From an uncultured Clostridium sp. (GTDB lineage Bacteria; Bacillota; Clostridia; Clostridiales; Clostridiaceae): a stretch of DNA of 64,000 nt. The stretch spans positions 62,001-126,000 of the forward strand of contig CAIFEX010000006.1 in assembly GCA_903789665.1 (NCBI GenBank), given 5' to 3'. A program made the position numbers and the translations under genes. Positions within the stretch are counted from its first letter, which is position 1, and each line of letters opens with the position of its first letter. The notes under the pieces were generated by a model. The model ran no database searches. It was not told where the DNA came from and saw nothing but the letters and a program-made list of their open reading frames with translations. Positions 53,885 to 62,794 of the stretch are shown here, in pieces.

Positions 53885-53922
53885 ATTATAAAGCTTTGCT
53901 TTATCATTTGTCAAAAAATTAT
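53885..53922 (-). promoter_or_regulatory. marR promoter with the shared operator motif
   Basis: TTGACA (53909-53914) and TATAAT (53885-53890) are 18 bp apart on the minus strand. CATTTGTCAAAAAATTAT (53905-53922) is the third member of the shared motif. Confidence 0.62.
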
Positions 53923-53925
53923 ATG

Positions 53926-54498
53926 CTAATTTTGACTTAGCAAAATGCCTATTATATTACCTATCGTTGCAAGTGGAACAGTATCTTTTCTTGTGACAGA
54001 AACAGTAATAGCCCCTTCAATCATCGTTTCAATGGCCATACCCAATTCTTCAGCTTTCTGCTCTGTGAATCCATTTTGCAGCAATTTTTCAGCGTAAACA
54101 TGACTCAGTGCCATAAATACATTTTTGCAAGCTTCTCTCAAGATCTCATTTGAAGAATATGTTTCCAATGCTATTAAACTTATCGAGATATCCTGAAGCT
54201 TATTTTCTTTTTTTAAGTCATTCATTATATTATTTATTAAATACTTTATGGCTTTAATAGGATCCGAATATTCATTTAGTGCAGTTCCCACCCTTTTTAT
54301 TATAGATTTGTTTGCCAGTTGAATTGCTTCTAAAGCTAATTGTTCCTTACCATCTGGAAAATAATAATAAAGAGAGCCCTTAGGAGATTTGCTTTCCTTT
54401 AAAATTTCATTTAATCCAGTAGCATTGAATCCTTTGATTTGGAAAAGCTTAGCGGCAGTGTTGAGTATTTTTTCCCTCGAATTATTTTTAGAATTCAT
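53926..54498 (-). CDS. TetR-family regulator (YxaF/LmrA-like)
   Basis: Repressor of 190 residues. The helix-turn-helix is seen in REKILNTAAKLFQIKGFNATGLNEILKESKSPKGSLYYYFPDGKEQLALEAI, the variant typical of YxaF/LmrA, and the C-terminal ligand domain is helical. It has its own ribosome site (GAAGGGCG). A dyad 31 bp upstream suggests autoregulation. It may also control the divergent polysaccharide deacetylase; no drug pump lies next to it. Confidence 0.9.
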   Translation of the reverse strand: MNSKNNSREKILNTAAKLFQIKGFNATGLNEILKESKSPKGSLYYYFPDGKEQLALEAIQLANKSIIKRVGTALNEYSDPIKAIKYLINNIMNDLKKENKLQDISISLIALETYSSNEILREACKNVFMALSHVYAEKLLQNGFTEQKAEELGMAIETMIEGAITVSVTRKDTVPLATIGNIIGILLSQN

Positions 54499-54528
54499 AA
54501 GATACGCCCTTCTACAAATAAAATTATT

Positions 54529-54541
54529 ATAACTAGTCTAT
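54529..54541 (-). promoter_or_regulatory. Candidate TetR operator
   Basis: ATAACTAGTCTAT is a near-palindrome close to the TAGAC-N2-GTCTA sites of YxaF/LmrA proteins, followed by a second dyad TCTAT-ATA-ATAGA (to 54550). It sits in the divergent intergenic region. Confidence 0.35.
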
Positions 54542-54657
54542 ATAATAGATTATTATAATTTAACTTCTATGTCAATATGATTTTATTAAAAAAACCATGT
54601 TTAAATCTCTTTTAAAGTATATAATATACCTGGACGTACATAAATGGAGATGTTACA

Positions 54658-55461
54658 ATGAAATACAAAAAAAATGCTTTAATAATTTCAATATCAATTT
54701 TGTTTTTATTTTCTCTTGGATTTATTTATGGAGCAGAATTATCTCATAAAAAGTCGAAGACAATATCGGCCAATAATTCTTCTGTGGAATCTCAAAAATA
54801 TATGAATAAAAGGGAAAGTAATGTACAAAACATCAGTTTAAAAGATCAAAATAATTTTAATCCCTATAGATCGGATGGAAGAAAAGTTGTATATCTGACT
54901 TTTGACGATGGACCTTCTGCAAACAATACTCCTCAAATATTGAAGATATTAAAAAAATACAATGTAAAAGCTACATTTTTTTTAATTGGTAAAAATGCAG
55001 AACGAAATAAAAGCCTCGTAAAAGAAGAGGCTGCCGGTGGAAATATAATTGGAAATCATACTTATTCCCATGACATGAGATATATTTATTCAAACCCGAA
55101 GATATTCATCAGTGATGTAAAAAGATGTGATGGAATATTAAAATCCATATTGGGGAATAACTATAACTTAAAACTCATAAGATTCCCAGGAGGTTCTTTC
55201 GGGCAGAAATTGCAGCCATTTAGGGAAGAAGCTAAAAAAAATGGATATCAATATGTAGATTGGAATGATCTGACCGGTGACGCTGAACATAACGGAGTTC
55301 CCGTAGAACACCTGATAAATAAGGTCAAAAGATACTCCAACCATGATCACCTAGTTGTATTAATGCACGATGCACCCACGAAAGTTACTACTGTACAGGC
55401 ATTGCCTCAGGTTATAGAATATTTTAAATCACAGGGTTATTCCTTTGAAACATTGAAATAA
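54658..55461 (+). CDS. Exported polysaccharide deacetylase (NodB domain)
   Basis: Secreted or membrane-anchored carbohydrate esterase family 4 protein of 267 residues, likely a peptidoglycan or chitooligosaccharide N-deacetylase. An N-terminal membrane helix (ALIISISILFLFSLGFIYG) and linker precede the NodB domain: TFDDGPS (catalytic Asp, metal Asp), NHTYSH (metal His pair), IRFPGGSFG, then WNDLTGD and LVVLMHDAP with the last His. TGGAGATGTTACA precedes the ATG. Deacetylation would lower lysozyme sensitivity. Confidence 0.92.
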   Translation: MKYKKNALIISISILFLFSLGFIYGAELSHKKSKTISANNSSVESQKYMNKRESNVQNISLKDQNNFNPYRSDGRKVVYLTFDDGPSANNTPQILKILKKYNVKATFFLIGKNAERNKSLVKEEAAGGNIIGNHTYSHDMRYIYSNPKIFISDVKRCDGILKSILGNNYNLKLIRFPGGSFGQKLQPFREEAKKNGYQYVDWNDLTGDAEHNGVPVEHLINKVKRYSNHDHLVVLMHDAPTKVTTVQALPQVIEYFKSQGYSFETLK

Positions 55462-55466
55462 TATAT

Positions 55467-55502
55467 AGGGACTGCTGCAAAATTAATTGTGCGGCAGTCC
55501 CT
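55467..55502. terminator. Terminator between converging genes
   Basis: AGGGACTGCTGCA (55467-55479) pairs with the 13 bases ending 55502 with one G-U pair. The T tail is poor in both directions. Confidence 0.65.
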
Positions 55503-55544
55503 ACCCAATTGTCATCTTTATTCAATTTAAAACGTCAGAAAACT

Positions 55545-56741
55545 TTAACCCGATTGGTATAAATCTTTTAATTTCTGGAATGCATAAAAGGATCTTTTTA
55601 TCATCTCCGGATCAACACAATAAGATATTCTTACATATCCAGGACATCCAAAATCATCTGACGGCACAATTAGAAGATTAAATTTCTTTGCATTTTCAGA
55701 AAAATCAACTGCATTTTCTTCCAATGACCTTACAAACAGATAAAATGCACCATCTGGTCTGACACATCGATAACCCATCTTGTTAAGCCCATCATACAGT
55801 AATTTTCTATTTGAATCATACAATGCTATATCCGACGTTTTCCCAAGGCACTGCATGATTACCCTCTGGAACAGACTCGGGGCACATACATATCCAAGGG
55901 AACGTCCTGCACCGCATACCGCCGTATACACATCCCGGGCATTTTCCACAAAACTTGGAATCAGGATATATCCTATTCGTTCTCCTGGAAGTGAAAGCGA
56001 TTTGCTGTACGAATAACATATAATTGTATTTTCGTAATAATCAGGAATATAGGGCACCTGTATGCCGTCATATACAATTTCCCTATAGGGTTCATCCGAT
56101 ATGAGGTACAAAGCTTTTTTATATTCTTTGGATTTCCTCTTCAACAAACCTGCCAAAGACCTCAATGTCTTTTCTGAATAAACAACACCCGATGGATTAT
56201 TTGGAGAATTTATTATTATTCCTCTTGTATGAAAATCAATAGCTTTTTCCAGCAAATTCACCTGAATTTGAAAATCTTCCGGATCCGCCGGTACTGCTAT
56301 GACCTTTGCGCCTGCATTTTTTATAAATACTCTGTACTCCGGAAAATAAGGTGCAATAATAATAAATTCATCTTCGGAACTTACAGTAAGAGCTTTAAGT
56401 GTAATGGACAGCGAGGCCGCCGCCCCACACGTCATATAAAAATTCTCCGCCTTAAGCTGGCAATTAAACTTACCGTTCATATAATCAGCTATATTTTTTC
56501 TAACTTCAAAATCTCCCTGTGCAGAAGTATAACCATGAATCTCATCTGACTTTTTCGTCTTCAGCAGCTTTATTATAGATTCTTTTACACATTCCGGTGC
56601 CGGAACAGTCGGATTTCCAATACTGAAGTCAAATATATTTTCTTTCCCAACAATTGCAGCTTTCTGTTTTCCATATTCAAACAGATCTCTGATTACAGAA
56701 CGTTTTGCTCCCAGTTCATACATTTCTTTTGATACCATCAT
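55545..56741 (-). CDS. Class I/II pyridoxal-phosphate aminotransferase
   Basis: Aminotransferase-fold enzyme of 398 residues. FSIGNPTVPAP near 40, TCGAAASLSITLKAL (phosphate-side contact), NSPNNPSG near 175, SDEPYR near 213 and the Schiff-base Lys in SYSKSLSLPGERIGYI near 245 are all present, so it is active. The start could be either of two ATGs, 56741 or 56738; AAGGAG is 4 and 7 bases away. It follows the Ptb-type gene by 42 bp, so both are likely one transcript, possibly for amino-acid or keto-acid breakdown. Substrate unknown. Confidence 0.9.
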   Translation of the reverse strand: MMVSKEMYELGAKRSVIRDLFEYGKQKAAIVGKENIFDFSIGNPTVPAPECVKESIIKLLKTKKSDEIHGYTSAQGDFEVRKNIADYMNGKFNCQLKAENFYMTCGAAASLSITLKALTVSSEDEFIIIAPYFPEYRVFIKNAGAKVIAVPADPEDFQIQVNLLEKAIDFHTRGIIINSPNNPSGVVYSEKTLRSLAGLLKRKSKEYKKALYLISDEPYREIVYDGIQVPYIPDYYENTIICYSYSKSLSLPGERIGYILIPSFVENARDVYTAVCGAGRSLGYVCAPSLFQRVIMQCLGKTSDIALYDSNRKLLYDGLNKMGYRCVRPDGAFYLFVRSLEENAVDFSENAKKFNLLIVPSDDFGCPGYVRISYCVDPEMIKRSFYAFQKLKDLYQSG

Positions 56742-56783
56742 GTCACTCCTTTCTTTTCATCTTTCATGCAATGCCATTTTTTG

Positions 56784-57689
56784 CTATTTAACGGCTGCTG
56801 CAGACAATACCAGAGACAGGTACTTTTCTTCGGCGGAGGACCCTCTTGATGTTAAAACAATGGGAACTCTGGCTCCGACAATAAACCCTGCCATTCTTGC
56901 ACCTGCAGAACACAGGAGAGATTTTCCCAGTATGTTTCCTGCCGTGATATCAGGAGAAATTAAAATATCTGCATCCCCTGCCACAGGACTGCTGTAACCC
57001 TTTAATTCAGCTGATTTTTTGCTCACGGCCAAATCATAAGAAATAGGTCCTTCTACAATGCAATTTTTGATTTTTCCACTTCTGTTCATTTTTTTCAATA
57101 TATATGCATCAACGGACTCGGGCATCTTAGGATTAACCTTTTCAACGGCAGCCAAAACAGCAACTTTGGGATTTTCATACCCCATGGCAATAAGTGTGTT
57201 GACAGCATTTTCAATAATTTGCCTTTTTTCATCCAAATTTGGGTACATCATCATTCCACCATCTGTAGTTACCATTAATTTGTGATAATTAGGAACTTCA
57301 TTAAAGACAAAATGAGACATAACATTCCCTGTTCCAAGTCCTTTTTCTTTATTTACCACTGCTTTTAAAATATCAGAAGTCTGGATTTTCCCCTTCATAA
57401 TAAAATCCACTTTATTCTGATGTATAAATTCTACAGCCTTCTCTGCCGCAGCATTGTCATTTTCCACGTCAATAATTGTACTATCATCCAGGCGTTCTTT
57501 CAATTTTTCCAGAACTCCCTCTATTTTTATTTTGTCACCTATCAATATGGGCTCTGCAATACTGTTTCTTTTTGCTTTAAATACAGCCATCAAAGTATGC
57601 TCATCCTGTGCAGCAACTACTGCCACTCTTTTTCTTTTTCTAGAACCTTGAACACTTTTAATCAATTCTGCAAAATTCTTAAATACCAT
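56784..57689 (-). CDS. ptb: Phosphate butyryltransferase / acyl phosphotransacylase family
   Basis: Converts butyryl-CoA (or a related acyl-CoA) and phosphate to acyl phosphate and CoA. The 301-residue protein matches the Ptb type: RVAVVAAQDEHTLMAVFKAKRN, VDFIMKGKIQTSDILKAVVNKEKGL, MVTTDGGMMMYPNLDEKRQIIENAV and SPDITAGNILGKSLLCSAGARMAGFIVGARVPIVLTSRG near the end. AGGAGGAG precedes the ATG. No butyrate kinase follows; an aminotransferase does. It may therefore serve amino-acid-derived acyl-CoAs rather than the main butyrate route, although the sequence cannot decide this. Confidence 0.85.
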   Translation of the reverse strand: MVFKNFAELIKSVQGSRKRKRVAVVAAQDEHTLMAVFKAKRNSIAEPILIGDKIKIEGVLEKLKERLDDSTIIDVENDNAAAEKAVEFIHQNKVDFIMKGKIQTSDILKAVVNKEKGLGTGNVMSHFVFNEVPNYHKLMVTTDGGMMMYPNLDEKRQIIENAVNTLIAMGYENPKVAVLAAVEKVNPKMPESVDAYILKKMNRSGKIKNCIVEGPISYDLAVSKKSAELKGYSSPVAGDADILISPDITAGNILGKSLLCSAGARMAGFIVGARVPIVLTSRGSSAEEKYLSLVLSAAAVK

Positions 57690-57827
57690 ACTTCTCCTCC
57701 TTCAGCTCTCGTGCAAAACATTACTGGCAAACTATCTCACAATAACTGCAACGAGCAAATATTATACCAATGTCCACTTTATCATCAACCGGGCACTTTA
57801 GCTTTAAAAAGATCACAAAAAAACTAA

Positions 57828-57872
57828 TAAAAGGGTCAATAGGTGCATTAATTCATCCTATTAACCCTTTTA
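57828..57872 (-). terminator. Terminator of the tenA-thiZXY operon
   Basis: A 16-bp hairpin (TAAAAGGGTCAATAGG with its complement, one G-U) lies 44 bp after the thiY stop. On the minus strand it is followed by TTTTATTAGTTTTTTT. Confidence 0.85.
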
Positions 57873-57915
57873 AGTTCTCTGCCTCTTCAGCATCAAGTTT
57901 TTTAAGTTTCAAACA

Positions 57916-58932
57916 TCACTTATCTTCTACCAGAATATTTACATAAAAATCTTCTGGATTTACATTTTTCTTCAAAAGTCCCTGTTTTCTAAACCAGTTT
58001 ATATTGTTCTGCCATACACTTTTATCCTGACTCAGAAAAGGTTCATTTTTTGATTCCATTTTAGGCAGAAGTATGCTTAAACTTTTCTTTTCTACATTTT
58101 CCTTAAGGGGAAAACTCCCTTTTTGTTGGTTGTCCATAAGTATTTTCAAAGCCTTATCTGGATTATTCTTTGTATATTCAAAACCCTTTTGTGCAGCTTT
58201 CATGAATTTTTTAATGGTTTCAGGTTTTTCTTTAAGAGTCTTGTCACTAGTTACAAATACTTCTTCATAATAGTTAGGCACTCCATATTTAGAGGGATCA
58301 AAATAATTCACAGGATGATTTTCATTTTCCATCATGAGGACCTCGTGATTTATAAGACCTCCCGTAGTAGCATCTACCTTTTTAGTTACCATTGACGATA
58401 GGAGATCAAATCCCACATCTACCATTTTAACATTTCCCGGATTTCCGCCATCCTTTTTAACCATGGTTTTTACATATTCAGTGTTAAGTGGATTTCCCGA
58501 ATAACCCACAGTTTTTCCCTGAAGATCCTTAGGAGATTTTATATTATTTGATTTTAAAGCTATTATTACATTCAAAGGAGTGTGTACTACTGCTCCGACA
58601 GATTTTACAGGCACACCCTGGTTGGCCCTTGCAATTATAAGATCCGGCTGATAATAAATCCCAAGAGTTGCCCTACCCGCCGCCGGAAGGGTAAGCGGAT
58701 CTGTAGGATCGGACGGAAACTTAATGTTTACTTTAAGTCCCTCCTCTTTAAAATACCCTTTTTCAATGGCCGCATATATAAAACTATGTATGGCATTCGG
58801 ATACCAATCAAGCACCAAATCCACATTTTCCAATTTTCCACTGCTGCTCTGGGGCGATTTGCTGCCGCATCCTGTTAAGCTCACCACTATCAGGACTGAC
58901 AGCATAAAAGCCAAAACTTTTGATTTCTTCAA
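57916..58932 (-). CDS. thiY: Thiamin-pyrimidine ABC substrate-binding lipoprotein ThiY
   Basis: Receptor of the NMT1/THI5-like type for formylaminopyrimidine or another HMP precursor. Lipobox LTGC near 22; the mature part starts VDLVLDWYPNAIHSFIYAAIEKGYFKEEGL, the hallmark of ThiY-like proteins, and keeps DLIIARANQGVPVKSVGAVVHTP. It starts at TTG 58932, overlapping the permease stop, with AAGGAATG upstream. It is the last gene of an operon behind a TPP riboswitch, which makes the thiamin role firm. Confidence 0.92.
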   Translation of the reverse strand: MKKSKVLAFMLSVLIVVSLTGCGSKSPQSSSGKLENVDLVLDWYPNAIHSFIYAAIEKGYFKEEGLKVNIKFPSDPTDPLTLPAAGRATLGIYYQPDLIIARANQGVPVKSVGAVVHTPLNVIIALKSNNIKSPKDLQGKTVGYSGNPLNTEYVKTMVKKDGGNPGNVKMVDVGFDLLSSMVTKKVDATTGGLINHEVLMMENENHPVNYFDPSKYGVPNYYEEVFVTSDKTLKEKPETIKKFMKAAQKGFEYTKNNPDKALKILMDNQQKGSFPLKENVEKKSLSILLPKMESKNEPFLSQDKSVWQNNINWFRKQGLLKKNVNPEDFYVNILVEDK

Positions 58933-59672
58933 GCTTCATTCCTTCCTTTCACTATTTTATTTTCAAGAATACCTATGATTTTAACCATAATAAGTGCGAC
59001 TACAGATAATATTACAATAGGTGCAAAAACTCCAGCGCCGTCCAGCTGTGTCATCATCCTCTTGCTAAAATATCCAAGACCTGCCTGTGCCCCAAGCCAT
59101 TCACTTATAGCTGCACCGACCACACTCAGCGGTACTGCTATTTTAAGTGCAGAAAAGAAATAGGGAAGCGATGCCGGGAATTTCAACTTTATAAATATGT
59201 CTTTTTTACTGGCACCATAGGTAAAAAGAAGTTCTTCCATATCTTTTCTTGTAGAGCGAAGTCCGTCATATACATTTATTGTTATGGGAAAAAATGTTAT
59301 AAGTATTGTAACCAGTACCTTGCTCCATATTCCATATCCAAACCACAGCACAAATATTGGAGCAAGTGCAGTTATTGGAACTGTCTGAGTTACAATTACA
59401 ATTGGATAGAGAGCCCTCTGTATTTTTTCGCTGATATTCATGGCAGCAGCAAGAAGTACACCAAATACTACGGATATGCCAAGTCCTTCAAGAGTCACAC
59501 TAAGGGTTGCGGGCAAATGAACCAAAAATAAGATATCTTTTAATTCCCATATTTTTTTTATTATCACCGTAGGCGAGGGAAGTATATACATCGCATCTAT
59601 ATATCTGGCAATTCCCTCCCATGCTGCAAAAAACAATATGCTTATTATTATGGAGGATCTATATTTTTTCAA
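58929..59672 (-). CDS. thiX: Thiamin-pyrimidine ABC permease ThiX
   Basis: Permease of 247 residues with about six helices and the EAA-type loop GASKKDIFIKLKFPASLPYFFSALKIAVPLSVVGAAISEWLGAQ near 155-200. It starts at TTG 59672, overlapping the ATPase stop, after GGGGGCAAAATT. Its place between thiZ and thiY in a TPP-controlled operon gives the assignment; the protein alone would read as a general nitrate/sulfonate/HMP-type permease. Confidence 0.9.
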   Translation of the reverse strand: MKKYRSSIIISILFFAAWEGIARYIDAMYILPSPTVIIKKIWELKDILFLVHLPATLSVTLEGLGISVVFGVLLAAAMNISEKIQRALYPIVIVTQTVPITALAPIFVLWFGYGIWSKVLVTILITFFPITINVYDGLRSTRKDMEELLFTYGASKKDIFIKLKFPASLPYFFSALKIAVPLSVVGAAISEWLGAQAGLGYFSKRMMTQLDGAGVFAPIVILSVVALIMVKIIGILENKIVKGRNEA

Positions 59673-60424
59673 AATTTTGCCCCCTTTTTAAGTTCTTCTA
59701 TAAGTTTTGATTTTACTTTCAGAATATCAGGAGTATCAATCATATCTCTTTTTCTTGGATAACCCAGATTCATCTTTATTTCCTTGAATTTTCTTATGGG
59801 GCTTCCATCCGTCACAAATATTCTAGTAGATAAAAAAAGAGCTTCTTCCACATCATGAGTTATAAACAATATGGTTTTATTCAGTTTTGACCACTTATCC
59901 AGAAGCCACTCCTGCATTGAAAGCCTCGTTATCGCATCTAATGCACTAAAAGGTTCATCCAAAAGAAGTACCTTAGAACCTGTAAGAAGAGTTCTCGTAA
60001 AAGACACCCTCTGGCGCATACCACCTGACAAATCCTTCGGAAATTTATCCTTATACTTTTCCAGGCCAAAATCCTGAAGCATTTTTTCCGCTTCATGCCT
60101 GGCCTTTTTTATATCTCCACCCTTGATTTCAAGAGGCAGTGAAGAATTTTGAAGTATAGTTCTCCAGGGTATCAAAAGATCATTCTGGGGCATATACCCT
60201 ATATAGCCTCCTTTTAAAGTATTTATATTTCTGCCTTCCAGGAATATATCACCTTCAAATGGTTTCTCCAATTTGCAAATAAGCCTGAATATAGTACTCT
60301 TGCCGCATCCGCTGGGACCCACTATGCTTATAAATTCACCTTTATTTACCTTGAAACTCAGATTTTTTATTATGAAATCAGGGTCTTCGTCATATTTAAA
60401 ACTTATATTTTTAAATTCCAGCAT
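59669..60424 (-). CDS. thiZ: Thiamin-pyrimidine ABC ATP-binding protein ThiZ
   Basis: ATPase of 251 residues. Walker A GPSGCGKST at about 37-45, the NDLLIPWRTILQN Q-loop region, [15 protein letters not shown] near 135 and LLLDEPFSALD near 157. It overlaps the permease start by 4 bp and follows tenA by 9 bp, so translation is coupled. Confidence 0.92.
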   Translation of the reverse strand: MLEFKNISFKYDEDPDFIIKNLSFKVNKGEFISIVGPSGCGKSTIFRLICKLEKPFEGDIFLEGRNINTLKGGYIGYMPQNDLLIPWRTILQNSSLPLEIKGGDIKKARHEAEKMLQDFGLEKYKDKFPKDLSGGMRQRVSFTRTLLTGSKVLLLDEPFSALDAITRLSMQEWLLDKWSKLNKTILFITHDVEEALFLSTRIFVTDGSPIRKFKEIKMNLGYPRKRDMIDTPDILKVKSKLIEELKKGAKF

Positions 60425-60433
60425 AATTACAAA

Positions 60434-61093
60434 TTACATCCCCTTATTGTATGCCATATCCCAAAACATGCTTTCATATTTACTGGTATTTATAAAAATT
60501 TTCTCCAGTTCCTTAAATTTATTTTCAGATATATTCACAGTCAGCCTGTCGATTAAATCAATCAACCACTTAGTTTCTCTTTCATAGTCTTTTGAAGAGT
60601 ACCCCCTTATCCACTGTCCATAAAAATTATTTTCAACAGCTCCTTTTATTTTGCTCAGCTTACTGCCAATTAAGAAATAACTCCACATACAGGCCAGCAG
60701 GGAAGCCGTTAAATTAGTCAAATCTCCCAGCTGTGAAACCGACAACATGTAATTCGTGTAGGAAATATTCTCCATACTAGCTTCGGTATTCTCTATATCC
60801 TTTCTTGTAATACCAAGTCTTCTCATATAGCTCCTGTGTATATCCATCTCGCCGTTCAATATATTGTCCACCATCTTTGAAAAGCCCTGCATAGTTCTCT
60901 CATCCTTGGCTTTGACTATTCCAAGTGCATATATTTTTACATAATCCAGAAGATATATGTAGTCCTGAATCATGTAAAACTTAAATTTATCCACTTTCAA
61001 ACTTCCATCTGCCATTCCCTTTATAAAGGGATGTCTGTAATAAGAGTCCCATATAGTATTTACACTTTTGTATAATCTTGCAGATGTTTTCAT
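60434..61093 (-). CDS. tenA: Aminopyrimidine aminohydrolase / thiaminase II TenA
   Basis: Salvages base-degraded thiamin by hydrolysing aminopyrimidine to HMP; 219 residues. HPFIKGMADGSLKVDKFKFYMIQDYIYLLDYVKIYALGIVKA near 20-65 is diagnostic for TenA, with the YMIQDYIYL helix, and NFYGQWIRGYSSKDYERETKWLID lies near the C-terminus. I do not see a Cys at the usual catalytic position near residue 135 beyond the LLACMWSY motif, which probably supplies it. First gene of the riboswitch-controlled operon. Confidence 0.93.
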   Translation of the reverse strand: MKTSARLYKSVNTIWDSYYRHPFIKGMADGSLKVDKFKFYMIQDYIYLLDYVKIYALGIVKAKDERTMQGFSKMVDNILNGEMDIHRSYMRRLGITRKDIENTEASMENISYTNYMLSVSQLGDLTNLTASLLACMWSYFLIGSKLSKIKGAVENNFYGQWIRGYSSKDYERETKWLIDLIDRLTVNISENKFKELEKIFINTSKYESMFWDMAYNKGM

Positions 61094-61116
61094 ATAACCA
61101 CCCCATTTACAATTTA

Positions 61117-61164
61117 CAGTTGATAATTAACAATTGACAACTATCAACTGCTAATTGTCAATTG
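61117..61164. repeat. Interlaced dyads in the tenA leader
   Basis: CAGTTGATA (61117-61125) with TATCAACTG (61142-61150) and CAATTGACAA (61131-61140) with TTGTCAATTG (61155-61164) overlap, so only one hairpin can form at a time. The text is rich in AATTGAC/GTCAATT units, a type of simple intergenic repeat. Confidence 0.6.
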
Positions 61165-61182
61165 ATATTAATATTGTTCGGA

Positions 61183-61218
61183 TAAAAAAGGTACAAACTC
61201 TCAAATGTTTGTACCTTT
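61183..61218 (-). terminator. Riboswitch terminator before tenA
   Basis: AAAGGTACAAAC (61187-61198) and its perfect complement (61207-61218) are followed on the minus strand by six T. It lies 25 bases after the TPP aptamer and is the expected expression platform. Confidence 0.85.
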
Positions 61219-61242
61219 ATTTGGCTAACTTAAAATGTAACC

Positions 61243-61334
61243 TCTTCCTACGCTGGCATTAACCAGATCAGGTACAATTTAGGGTCTAAGAATTAAATTC
61301 CTACTCTCAGCCAGTAACACCAGCACCCCCGGGA
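61243..61334 (-). promoter_or_regulatory. TPP (thi-box) riboswitch aptamer
   Basis: The minus strand carries the full THI box in order: CGGGGGTGC, GGCTGAGAGTAGG, AGACCC, then ACCTGATCTGG, TAATGCCAGCGTAGG. It regulates tenA-thiZ-thiX-thiY by transcription termination in response to thiamin pyrophosphate. Confidence 0.97.
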
Positions 61335-61415
61335 TCATTGTAAAATTATTTGATTTTACACTTCCAAACCAACACTCATAATACTACAACAATTAAAATT
61401 AATCAATGCCCCCAT

Positions 61416-62024
61416 TCAATCCAGTGAATAAATTATATCTCCCAGTTTGTTCGCCTCTTCCTTATCATGAGTTACCAATATAACTGTTCTTTTATTTTCC
61501 CTGTAGAGCAATAAAAACTTATTTATTATGTCACCCTTTAATCTACTATCCAGCCCTTTAAAAGGTTCATCCATCAAAAGCAAATCACTATCATAGGCAA
61601 AAGCTCTGGCAAGCGCAACCCTTCTCTTCATACCTCCGCTTAGCTCCCGGGGAAATTTATCTCTGCAGTCCCACAATTCAACCATATTCAAAAATCTATT
61701 TACGGTTGATTGGACCTTATTTTTATTCATATTGGACTTCAATACAAAAGCCACATTTTCATATACATCAAGATGTGAAATAAGCCTGTCTTCCTGAAAA
61801 ACATAGGATATTTTATTGCTCTGCAAATATACCTCTCCATTATAATCTTTTTCAATTCCACTTATAATGTTTAAAAGAGTAGTTTTTCCACAGCCGGAAG
61901 GTCCAAATACAACCGTAATTCTATCCTTTAAAAAGTTGAGACTCAAATCCGTAAATACAGACAATTTGCCATAGGATTTATTCAAATTCCTAATTATAAC
62001 TTCATATCTATCGTCATCTTTCAT
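61416..62024 (-). CDS. ABC transporter ATP-binding protein (nitrate/sulfonate/HMP class)
   Basis: ATPase of 202 residues with GPSGCGKTT near 40, LSGGMKRRVALARAFA near 122 and LMDEPFKGLDSR near 147. ATG 62024 follows AGAGAGGATA and lies 14 bp after the permease stop; the frame to 62051 would overlap that gene. It ends an SBP-permease-ATPase operon. It is upstream of the TPP riboswitch, so it is not behind it, but the closeness suggests a second vitamin-precursor or sulfur-compound importer. Confidence 0.9.
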   Translation of the reverse strand: MKDDDRYEVIIRNLNKSYGKLSVFTDLSLNFLKDRITVVFGPSGCGKTTLLNIISGIEKDYNGEVYLQSNKISYVFQEDRLISHLDVYENVAFVLKSNMNKNKVQSTVNRFLNMVELWDCRDKFPRELSGGMKRRVALARAFAYDSDLLLMDEPFKGLDSRLKGDIINKFLLLYRENKRTVILVTHDKEEANKLGDIIYSLD

Positions 62025-62038
62025 AAAAAATATCCTCT

Positions 62039-62794
62039 CTAGATCGCACAATTTTTGGATAAATAATACTTGAATATCTTTTCAAAAGTGAAACTCAGTA
62101 TAACAACTACAATAGTCCATGCAAACAACTCGGGAGTTTCAAGGGTTGTCTTAGAATTTAAAATATTCAATCCTATGGAGTAATTAGGTGTACTCAATAC
62201 CTCTGAGGCCACCGATACTTTCCATCCAATTCCAAGACACATCAATATGCCAGATACAATATAATTTTTTATGCTGGGAAGATATATGTCTTTCAGCAGA
62301 TACTTCCCTTTGACTTTATATACATTTGCCATCTGAATCAAACCTTTATCCACCGATTTTATTCCCTGAATAACATTTGTGTATACTATGGGAAAACATA
62401 TTAAAATAGCTGTAAAAATAACCACATGGGATGAAGTAAACCAAATCAAGGCTATAATAATTATTGACATAACGGGAGTTGCCTTCATTGTAATTATAAG
62501 AGGATCCAAAATCTCCTCTACAAGTCTATTCAAACCTGCAATTACCCCCAATACAATGCCTATGACTATTGATATCAAAATTCCTAAAATCACCCTCACT
62601 ATGCTGCTAAATACACTTTTCCAGAAATAAGTTCCCCGTGCAAGAATAAAAAGTGTTTTTATAACTTCAAAAGGCGATGGGAGAATAAGCGAATTACCTA
62701 TAAAAAGAGAGCAAAGCTCCCACACAAACAGCCAAAAAAGAAGTATGCATAATTTTTTAATTGCCGTTGTTTCCACTGTAATAGAAATTTTCAT
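62039..62794 (-). CDS. ABC transporter permease (nitrate/sulfonate/HMP class)
   Basis: Six-helix permease of 251 residues with the cytoplasmic EAA loop QMANVYKVKGKYLLKDIYLPSIKNYIVSGILMCLGIGWKVSVASEVLS. ATG 62794 lies 11 bases after GGAGG and overlaps the binding-protein end by 38 bp; the frame to 62881 would be read mostly inside that gene. Substrate is unknown. The start is the least certain part of the call. Confidence 0.85.
   Translation of the reverse strand: MKISITVETTAIKKLCILLFWLFVWELCSLFIGNSLILPSPFEVIKTLFILARGTYFWKSVFSSIVRVILGILISIVIGIVLGVIAGLNRLVEEILDPLIITMKATPVMSIIIIALIWFTSSHVVIFTAILICFPIVYTNVIQGIKSVDKGLIQMANVYKVKGKYLLKDIYLPSIKNYIVSGILMCLGIGWKVSVASEVLSTPNYSIGLNILNSKTTLETPELFAWTIVVVILSFTFEKIFKYYLSKNCAI

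Noticed and set aside
61117-61164. Interlaced AATTGAC repeats as a possible CRISPR fragment
   Set aside because: No regular repeat-spacer spacing and no cas genes; it is a short inverted repeat of simple sequence.
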